Shown here: positions 1-4,335 of the stretch, one piece after another | How positions within the stretch are numbered: the stretch's first letter is position 1 | Layout: each line of letters starts with the position of its first letter | Assembly (NCBI GenBank): GCA_020050375.1 | Contig: JAGVKR010000149.1 | Coordinates: 1-5,406 of the forward strand | Origin: Planctomycetales bacterium | GTDB taxonomy: Bacteria > Planctomycetota > Planctomycetia > Planctomycetales > Planctomycetaceae | DNA: 5,406 bases | Direction of reading: 5' to 3' | Position numbers and translations under genes: made by a program | Notes under the pieces: generated by a model | The model's input: the letters and a program-made list of their open reading frames with translations, nothing else | The model's database searches: none | What the model was told of the DNA's origin: nothing

Positions 1-792
1 AGCCGGCAGCGTCCGGGGGACAAAGTCACGCTCTCGGTGCTTGGCGTCGACAAAGCCGCCGCGCCGCACGATGTCGAAGTTGCGTTGGGAAGTATTCCCG
101 CCGACGTGCCTGCCGACCTGCGCCCGGCGCCGATGGCCCCGCCCGACAAAGAGCGAATCGACAAAAAACTGCCGCTCGGCCGTTTCACCGAAAAAATGCC
201 GGCCCACGAGCACGAGTACTGGGCCTACGTCCCTGAAGATTACAACCCCGACTACAAGTACGGCCTCGTGGTCTGGCTGCACCCTGGCGGCGACACGATG
301 GAAGCCGCGATGCTCAAGTCGTGGCAGACGCTGTGCGACGAACGAGGCTTGATTCTCCTGGCCCCCAAGGCAAAACAGATCGCCGGTTGGACCCCCGACG
401 AAATCGAATTCATCAAGGACGCAGTCGAAGAGCTCGAGAAAAAATACTCGATCGACCCCACGCGCGTCGTGCTGCACGCCTTCGGCAACTCGGGCGCGAT
501 CGCCTATATGACGGCGTTCAAGCACCGGGCCGCGTTTCATGGCCTGGCCGTAGTCGGCGCCCCGCTCCAGGCCCCTCCCCCCGACAACGAACCCGACTTT
601 CGGCTGCAAATCCACATCACGAGCAGCGACAACGACCCTCTGCACCGCACCGTCACGGCAACCGTCCGGGCCCTCCGCGAGATGAAATATCCCGTCGTCG
701 AAGCGACGGTCGTCGACGGCGGAACGAAGTATCCGCCAGTCGACATCGTGACGCAGATCGCGACGTGGATCGATTTTCTGGATAGAGTTTGA
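1..792 (+). CDS. C-terminal part of a PDZ-domain protein with an esterase-like alpha/beta-hydrolase domain (5' partial)
   Basis: The frame is open from base 1 and ends at TGA 790-792, giving the last 263 residues; the start lies upstream of the window. Residues 1-30 read like the last strands of a PDZ domain (RPGDKVTLSVLG, then VEVALGSIP). After a Pro-rich linker (about 37-50), residues 55-262 resemble a PHB-depolymerase/esterase-type alpha/beta hydrolase: YVPEDY, then an oxyanion-type WLHPGGD (about 92-98), a helix before DPTRVVLHAFGNSGAIAY (152-169), an acid-region SSDNDP (208-213) and a C-terminal helix ATWIDFL. Planctomycete proteins of this layout often carry a trypsin-like protease domain before the PDZ, which would be outside the window. 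The elbow aligns without gaps to the usual R-V-x-V-x-G-x-S-N-G-G-x-x-A-Y pattern with Gly162 at the serine position, and the usual histidine near the end is Thr/Lys (DGGTKYPP), so catalysis by this domain is doubtful. The PDZ call rests on a short stretch. Confidence 0.8.
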   Translation, partial: SRQRPGDKVTLSVLGVDKAAAPHDVEVALGSIPADVPADLRPAPMAPPDKERIDKKLPLGRFTEKMPAHEHEYWAYVPEDYNPDYKYGLVVWLHPGGDTMEAAMLKSWQTLCDERGLILLAPKAKQIAGWTPDEIEFIKDAVEELEKKYSIDPTRVVLHAFGNSGAIAYMTAFKHRAAFHGLAVVGAPLQAPPPDNEPDFRLQIHITSSDNDPLHRTVTATVRALREMKYPVVEATVVDGGTKYPPVDIVTQIATWIDFLDRV

Positions 793-848
793 GTGTCCGC
801 CTATAGCGCGTTTCGATTTCAATTGGTCGTCCATCGAAAGACAAACGA

Positions 849-1145
849 ATGTGTGCGACGTTGTACGAAGCTGACAACACGGGTGTCGAGATCCTCGACC
901 GGGTCATTCAAACGGATGATTCGAAACTCACTCCGGACGCCGCTCGCTCATTGTTGTCGCTCAAATTCCAGAAGACAGACGAACGCCGAATGGATCGGCT
1001 GGCTGCAAAGGCCCGCAAGGGAACGCTGACGGATCGAGAGCAATTCGAAGCCGATCAATACAATCTCGTCAGCCACATGCTCGCGCTGTTGCAGGCGAAG
1101 GCCCGACAGGCTCTGACGCGGCGTCCGGGTTCCGCATCGGCATGA
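849..1145 (+). CDS. Small conserved-type protein of unknown function (98 aa), of the kind found next to HNH nuclease genes
   Basis: A 98-residue soluble, charged, mostly helical protein with no signal peptide or membrane segment. The pattern VEILDRVIQ (13-21), LTPDAARSLLSLKF (27-40), D-x-x-R-M-x-x-L-A-x-K-A-x-x-G-x-L-T (43-61), then LLQAKARQAL (81-90) matches from memory a family common in planctomycetes and cyanobacteria, annotated only as hypothetical and often directly upstream of a small HNH endonuclease gene. That recollection could not be searched. Its role is unknown; an antitoxin-like or accessory role to the nuclease is only a guess. ATG 849 is the first in-frame start after the preceding gene (56 bases away), and no clear Shine-Dalgarno site precedes it. 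Its stop overlaps the ATG of a 20-codon frame (ATGA, 1142-1145), the coupling expected for a partner gene. Confidence 0.75.
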   Translation: MCATLYEADNTGVEILDRVIQTDDSKLTPDAARSLLSLKFQKTDERRMDRLAAKARKGTLTDREQFEADQYNLVSHMLALLQAKARQALTRRPGSASA

Positions 1146-1204
1146 ACGCCTCTCTCAAGCGACAGGTTCGCGAGGCGCTGATCGCCGCAAAGTTGTTCGG
1201 CTGA
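1142..1204 (+). pseudogene. Possible deletion remnant of an HNH endonuclease gene (20 codons)
   Basis: A frame of 20 codons starts in an ATGA overlap with the preceding gene and ends at TGA 1202-1204. It reads MNASLKRQVRE-ALIAAKLFG. The first 11 residues look like the start of the HNH nucleases that usually follow the upstream small gene (M-x-x-x-L-R-x-x-V-R-E-R-A, then the R-C-E-Y-C zinc/HNH segment). The last nine resemble the short R-x-A-L-I-x-x-x-x-F tail I associate with these proteins. No Cys-rich or HNH segment is found in any + frame between here and 1300, so the core would have been lost by an internal in-frame deletion. This is inference from remembered family patterns. It may instead be a chance short frame. 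Confidence 0.3.
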
Positions 1205-1299
1205 CACAAATCGTAGCGCCCGGTTGATCCATCGCCCCTCCGACATCGTTATGCTGGGGAGACGCTCGCTTCAACTCCTTTCACCCGCCGGAAATCGCC

Positions 1300-1728
1300 A
1301 TGCACGCGACTGCCATTCGCCCCAATGACACGCATAGTGTCGTTGTCGGATACCTCTGTTGGATCTTTGGCTTCACGGGATCCCATCGCTTCTACTACGG
1401 CAAGCAGATCAGCGGCACGATCTGGTTTTTCACACTGGGCCTGCTCGGCATCGGCTGGCTCATCGACCTCGCTCTCATCCCCGGCATGAACGCCCAGGCC
1501 GAACGCCGGTATCGCGCGGGACCGTTCGACTACACCGTCGCCTGGCTCCTGCTCACGTTTTTCGGCTACCTGGGCCTCCATCGCTTCTATTTGGGCAAAT
1601 GGGGAACCGGCCTGATCTGGCTCGTCACCGTCGGCCTGTTCGGCTTCGGCTGGCTCTACGACCTATGGACGCTCAACGAACAAGTCAGCGAAGAAAACAC
1701 CCGCTTGACGGCCGGCGTCACTGCATAG
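1300..1728 (+). CDS. Membrane protein with two tandem TM2 domains (142 aa)
   Basis: The protein has two copies of the TM2 domain. Copy one spans about residues 13-62 with G-S-H-R-F-Y-Y-G-K at 27-35 and W-L-I-D at 53-56. Copy two spans about 78-127 with G-L-H-R-F-Y-L-G-K at 92-100 and W-L-Y-D at 118-121. Each copy has two hydrophobic helices (about 14-26, 40-61, 79-91, 103-122) joined by the basic-aromatic turn, so four membrane segments are expected. A charged linker ([13 protein letters not shown]) joins the copies, and a short polar C-terminal tail follows. TM2 domains occur alone or attached to many others and their biochemical role is not established. ATG 1300 is chosen because the first TM2 motif follows closely; only a weak GCCGGA precedes it. 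The gene sits alone, 95 bases after the preceding small frame. Confidence 0.88.
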   Translation: MHATAIRPNDTHSVVVGYLCWIFGFTGSHRFYYGKQISGTIWFFTLGLLGIGWLIDLALIPGMNAQAERRYRAGPFDYTVAWLLLTFFGYLGLHRFYLGKWGTGLIWLVTVGLFGFGWLYDLWTLNEQVSEENTRLTAGVTA

Positions 1729-1744
1729 CAGTTTACACAGCCTG

Positions 1745-1783
1745 AACTCTGTCGTTCTGTAGCTCTGTTCGTTGCAGTTCTGT
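1745..1783 (+). repeat. Degenerate octamer tandem repeat (nnCTCTGT type)
   Basis: Units AACTCTGT (1745-1752), CGTTCTGT (1753-1760) and AGCTCTGT (1761-1768) are in phase. A fourth, AGTTCTGT (1776-1783), follows after a 7-base spacer. The same kind of unit (CTCTGTAA, CTCTGTCT) recurs before the dipeptidase gene at 3158-3173. The array is noncoding and lies between the TM2 gene stop and the DJ-1 gene start. Its function is not known. Confidence 0.7.
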
Positions 1784-1809
1784 CCCCTGAATCCTGAATC
1801 CTGTTCCTC
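1782..1809 (+). repeat. Heptamer array abutting the DJ-1 gene start (left arm of an inverted pair)
   Basis: Units GTCCCCT (1782-1788), GAATCCT (1789-1795), GAATCCT (1796-1802) and the degenerate GTTCCTC (1803-1809) run directly into ATG 1810. The unit is the reverse complement of that in the array after the same gene: 1784-1803 is perfectly complementary to 2415-2434 over 20 bases. Because the pyrimidine-rich array occupies the leader, there is no Shine-Dalgarno sequence before the ATG. Confidence 0.8.
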
Positions 1810-2391
1810 ATGGCTGCAAAACGCATCCTCATCCTGACCGGCGACTACGTCGAAGACTACGAGATCATGGTCCCTTTTCAGGCGCTCGCGATGCTCGGGT
1901 ACGCGGTCGACGTCGCCTGCCCCGGCAAGAAGGCGGGGGAGACGATCCGCACGTCGATCCACGATTTCGAGGGAGACCAGACCTACAGCGAGAAGCGCGG
2001 GCACAACTTCACGCTCAATGCGACGTTCGCGAAACTGAAGCCCGAAAAATACGACGCGCTGGTCATCCCGGGGGGGCGAGCCCCCGAATACATTCGCCTC
2101 GATCAAGCCGTGCTGTCGATCGTCCGCCATTTCGACGCCGCGAAGAAGCCGATCGCCGCTATCTGTCACGGCTTGCAGGTTCTCTCCGCAGCGGGAGTCC
2201 TGAAAGGCCGCACCTGCACGGCCTACCCCGCCTGCGGTCCCGAAATCAGCATGGCCGGCGGGAAGTATGTTGAAGTCCCGGTCGACAAAGCGCACGTCGA
2301 CGGCAACTTCGTGACCGCCCCTGCCTGGCCCGCCCACCCCGCATGGCTCGCCGCCTTTTTGAAGGTGTTGGGGGCAAAGGTGACGATCTGA
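1810..2391 (+). CDS. DJ-1/PfpI family protein, DJ-1D-like (probable glyoxalase III / protein deglycase type)
   Basis: A 193-residue single-domain class I glutamine-amidotransferase-like protein of normal length for the family. Visible features are the first strand [15 protein letters not shown] (4-18), with Glu18 as the conserved acidic partner; [10 protein letters not shown] (35-44); [11 protein letters not shown] (63-73); the [10 protein letters not shown] loop (85-94); and the nucleophile elbow AAICHG (116-121) with Cys119 and His120. These segments closely follow the plant DJ-1D type (Glu19/Cys120/His121 in Arabidopsis), whose domains convert methylglyoxal to lactate without glutathione; a bacterial PfpI-type protease or chaperone role is the alternative. 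The segment usually written T-A-A-T-Y-E-G-H-P is here TAPAWPAHP (169-177), so pocket chemistry may differ. It is probably cytoplasmic, as no signal peptide is seen. ATG 1810 is the first start and puts Cys at the expected position. The gene is bracketed by inverted heptamer arrays. Confidence 0.92.
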   Translation: MAAKRILILTGDYVEDYEIMVPFQALAMLGYAVDVACPGKKAGETIRTSIHDFEGDQTYSEKRGHNFTLNATFAKLKPEKYDALVIPGGRAPEYIRLDQAVLSIVRHFDAAKKPIAAICHGLQVLSAAGVLKGRTCTAYPACGPEISMAGGKYVEVPVDKAHVDGNFVTAPAWPAHPAWLAAFLKVLGAKVTI

Positions 2392-2394
2392 ATC

Positions 2395-2443
2395 AGGGGA
2401 CAGGATTCAGGGGTCAGGATTCAGGATTCAGGGGTCAGTGATC
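2395..2443 (+). repeat. Heptamer array after the DJ-1 gene (right arm of an inverted pair)
   Basis: Seven consecutive in-phase heptamers follow the stop codon by three bases: AGGGGAC, AGGATTC, AGGGGTC, AGGATTC, AGGATTC, AGGGGTC and the degenerate AGTGATC. The two main unit types, AGGATTC and AGGGG(T/A)C, interleave. Bases 2388-2394 (CTGAATC), which contain the stop codon TGA, are in the same phase and may be a decayed unit. The stretch 2415-2434 pairs perfectly with 1784-1803 upstream of the gene. There is no U-run, so it is not a typical intrinsic terminator. Confidence 0.85.
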
Positions 2444-2459
2444 TCAACCACAGTCGCCC

Positions 2460-2487
2460 GGTCCCAGTTCCCTAGTCCCTCACTCTG
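2460..2487 (+). repeat. Second, decayed heptamer run (GTCCCT type) in the DJ-1/DUF423 intergenic region
   Basis: GGTCCCA (2460-2466), GTTCCCT (2467-2473), AGTCCCT (2474-2480) and the weaker CACTCTG (2481-2487) are in phase. Further copies of AGTCCCT/AATCCCT appear at about 2503-2509 and 2525-2531. The orientation is that of the array left of the DJ-1 gene. The rest of the 204-base region between 2392 and 2595 shows no gene, clear promoter or terminator. Confidence 0.5.
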
Positions 2488-2595
2488 TGGCGGCTCGATT
2501 GCAGTCCCTGTGGCAATCTCTCACAATCCCTGACTGGCCGACGGACTGCCGATGTGGCAGGCCCTTACCAGGCAGGAACAAAACCCGGTGACACG

Positions 2596-3111
2596 ATGCT
2601 CTGCGACCGTTGCTGGCTGATGATTGGCGGATTGCTGGCTGGACTGGCCGTCGCCGCAGGCGCCTTCGCGGCCCACGGTCTCGATCGCCATTTCCACCAG
2701 AAATACGCCGGTATGCAGTACGAGAAAAAGGTCAACATCGTCGGACTTGAGACCGTCGTCTCGTCGATGCCTCTCGCGCAAAAACTCCTCGCCGACTTTA
2801 AGACCGGGGCCGAGTACCAGATGTATCATGGCCTGGCGCTCTTGGCGGTCGGATTCCTGGCGGCGACTCGCCCCTCGAAGCGATTGACGTTTGCCGGGTG
2901 TTGCTTTCTGGCGGGTTGGTTCGGCTTCTCCGGCGGGCTGTACGTCTATACGCTCACCAATGTCAAATGGATCGGCATAATCGTCGTCCCCATCGGCGGC
3001 GTGCTGTTTCTCGTCGGCTGGGGAGCGTTCATCGCGGCCGTTGGCGCGCGAAGCCGCAATGTGCAGCAACTCACGCAACTGAACACAAGCTCGGCTGCGC
3101 CTCACCGCTAA
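2596..3111 (+). CDS. DUF423 family membrane protein with an extra loop (171 aa)
   Basis: Small inner-membrane protein of the DUF423 (YgdD-like) family, function unknown. Four hydrophobic segments are seen at about 8-27, 76-92, 98-121 and 126-149. Family signatures are the first-helix end GAFAAHGLD (22-30), the central AEYQMYHGLALL (72-83), FSGGLYVYTL (111-120) and the PIGGVLFLVGW run (132-142). Members are usually about 120-130 residues. Here roughly 30 residues (about 36-65, including EKKVNIVGLETVVSSMP) sit between the AAHGL and YQMYH motifs, and a polar 20-residue tail follows the last helix. ATG 2596 is preferred, with a weak GGTG five bases before it. An in-frame GTG at 2554 would add 14 polar residues (AGPYQAGTKPGDT) and is less likely, and ATG 2620 is also possible. 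Two Cys-containing residues (3, 6) precede the first helix. Confidence 0.85.
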   Translation: MLCDRCWLMIGGLLAGLAVAAGAFAAHGLDRHFHQKYAGMQYEKKVNIVGLETVVSSMPLAQKLLADFKTGAEYQMYHGLALLAVGFLAATRPSKRLTFAGCCFLAGWFGFSGGLYVYTLTNVKWIGIIVVPIGGVLFLVGWGAFIAAVGARSRNVQQLTQLNTSSAAPHR

Positions 3112-3141
3112 ACATCTCGAACACCATCAATCCCGTTTTAG

Positions 3142-3181
3142 CTCTTCAACTTTTCAACTCTGTAACTCTGTCTCTCTATCT
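3142..3181 (+). repeat. Five-unit degenerate octamer array before the dipeptidase gene
   Basis: Five contiguous in-phase units: CTCTTCAA, CTTTTCAA, CTCTGTAA, CTCTGTCT and CTCTATCT. The array ends six bases before the GTG start at 3188. It is strongly pyrimidine-biased on the coding strand and leaves no room for a Shine-Dalgarno site. Units resemble those at 1745-1783. No terminator hairpin is visible between 3112 and 3187. Confidence 0.8.
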
Positions 3182-3187
3182 CACACC

Positions 3188-4267
3188 GTGAAAACCGACA
3201 TGCTGATCTTCGACGCCCACCTCGACATGGCCTGGAACGCACTCGAGTACAATCGCAATCTAGAATGGCCTGTTTCCAAAATCCGCGAATTTGAAAAGCA
3301 GTTCGACGGCGCCTACCCCGGCGCCAACACCGTTTCGTGGGAAGCGCTTCGCGACGGCGGCGTGGGAATCACGATTTCGACCCTGCTGCCGCGCCTGCAC
3401 CGCAGGCACGGGGTTCTCACCCATTTTCAGTCGCGCGAATCGGCCTATGCCATCTGCCGCGGCCAGCTTGCGTACTACCACGCGATGGTGGCCAAAGGAG
3501 TTCTGCGCGAGATTCCCGACCGCCAGACGCTCGCGACTCACGTCAAAGAATGGGAGCAGAACAAATCCGGCCGGCCCCCCATCGGGTACATCCTCAGCAT
3601 GGAAGGGAGCCCCTCCATCCTCTCCCCCAAACAGATCGGGGAATGGTTCGAGCTCGGCCTGCGGATTCTCGGGCCTGCGCATTACGGCGTCAGTCCCTAT
3701 TGCCACGGCACAGGCAGCGAAGGGGGGCTGCTCGAAGAAGGCCCCGCCCTGCTCCGCGAGATGGATCGCGTCGGCATGCTCCTCGACGTCACCCATCTGG
3801 CCGATCAGTCGTTCTGGGAAGCGCTCGACATTTTTCAGGGGCCGGTGCTTGCCAGCCATCACAACTGCCGCGCGCTCGTCAACGCCGATCGGCAGTTGAC
3901 CGACGATCAGATCAAGGCCCTGATCCAGCGCGGGGCGGTGATCGGCGCCGCGTTTGACGCCTGGATGCTGCAGCCAGGCTGGAAGATCGGCGTCACCAAA
4001 CCCGACAACTGCACGCTCGAAAACGTCGTCGATCATATCGACCACATCTGCCAGATCGCCGGCAACGCCAATCATTGCGGGATGGGAACCGACCTCGACG
4101 GTGGGTTCGGCAAAGAGCAGACTCCCAAAGATCTCGACACGATCGCCGATCTGTACAAGGTCGCCGAAATTCTCACGCGTCGCGGCTATTCGCAGTCCGA
4201 TGTCGACGGCATCATGTACAAAAACTGGGTGCGATTCTTTTCGAACGCCTTGCCGAAAGGCAAGTGA
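3188..4267 (+). CDS. M19 family membrane dipeptidase (renal dipeptidase-type zinc hydrolase)
   Basis: The 359-residue product is a TIM-barrel metallo-dipeptidase of the peptidase family M19, of usual length. The two-zinc site can be read off: H-x-D at 11-13 (FDAHLDM), bridging Glu139 in SMEGS, His203 in LLDVTHLAD and His224 in ASHHNCRAL, with Arg228 as the likely substrate-carboxylate contact. The late GMGTDLDGG (298-306) holds the conserved aspartate. Family members hydrolyse dipeptides, including D-amino-acid-containing ones, and some act on beta-lactams; the substrate here cannot be told. Unlike the mammalian enzyme, there is no signal peptide or lipid/GPI signal, so it is probably cytoplasmic. 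GTG 3188 gives the longest frame. ATG 3200 (MLIFDAHLD) is a good alternative four codons in; neither has a Shine-Dalgarno site. The neighbouring sulfatase gene starts 68 bases downstream, and a shared pathway is not evident. Confidence 0.92.
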   Translation: MKTDMLIFDAHLDMAWNALEYNRNLEWPVSKIREFEKQFDGAYPGANTVSWEALRDGGVGITISTLLPRLHRRHGVLTHFQSRESAYAICRGQLAYYHAMVAKGVLREIPDRQTLATHVKEWEQNKSGRPPIGYILSMEGSPSILSPKQIGEWFELGLRILGPAHYGVSPYCHGTGSEGGLLEEGPALLREMDRVGMLLDVTHLADQSFWEALDIFQGPVLASHHNCRALVNADRQLTDDQIKALIQRGAVIGAAFDAWMLQPGWKIGVTKPDNCTLENVVDHIDHICQIAGNANHCGMGTDLDGGFGKEQTPKDLDTIADLYKVAEILTRRGYSQSDVDGIMYKNWVRFFSNALPKGK

Positions 4268-4272
4268 ACCCA

Positions 4273-4299
4273 CGAATCACTCGAATCTAACGAATGAAG
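4273..4299 (+). repeat. Three-unit nonamer repeat between the dipeptidase and sulfatase genes
   Basis: Units CGAATCACT (4273-4281), CGAATCTAA (4282-4290) and CGAATGAAG (4291-4299) share CGAAT in phase at a 9-base period. They begin five bases after the dipeptidase stop codon. The unit differs from the 7- and 8-base arrays elsewhere in the window. No function is known. Confidence 0.65.
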
Positions 4300-4320
4300 A
4301 AGGGGAATGCGGCCCCCCCC

Positions 4321-4328
4321 GAGAGGAG
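4321..4328 (+). promoter_or_regulatory. Shine-Dalgarno site of the sulfatase gene
   Basis: GAGAGGAG lies seven bases before ATG 4336 and is the only strong ribosome binding site in the window. It fixes the sulfatase start. A run of eight C residues (4313-4320) touches its 5' side, and a GGGG at 4302-4305 could pair with part of that run without masking the site. Confidence 0.8.
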
Positions 4329-4335
4329 TGACCCC

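Noticed and set aside
1224..1255. Possible sigma-70-like promoter (TTGATC and TATGCT) before the TM2 gene
   Set aside because: The spacing is 20 bases, outside the usual range, and the boxes are poor matches.
1663..2337. Minus-strand open frame (224 codons) over the DJ-1 gene
   Set aside because: It spans the TM2 gene end, the repeat arrays and most of the DJ-1 gene. Its protein has no recognisable feature.
2388..2443. Intrinsic terminator after the DJ-1 gene
   Set aside because: The heptamers are all in one orientation, so they cannot fold on themselves into a strong hairpin, and no T-run follows.
1782..2443. Insertion sequence or transposon ends around the DJ-1 gene
   Set aside because: There is no transposase, no target-site duplication is seen, and the inverted stretches are made of simple tandem units rather than a unique terminal repeat.
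2395..2443. CRISPR-like array
   Set aside because: The units are 7 bases with no spacers, and no cas genes are present.
3260..4273. Long minus-strand open frame (337 codons) opposite the dipeptidase gene
   Set aside because: It lies wholly within the M19 gene, has no recognisable domain, and is the antisense shadow expected from GC-rich codon use.
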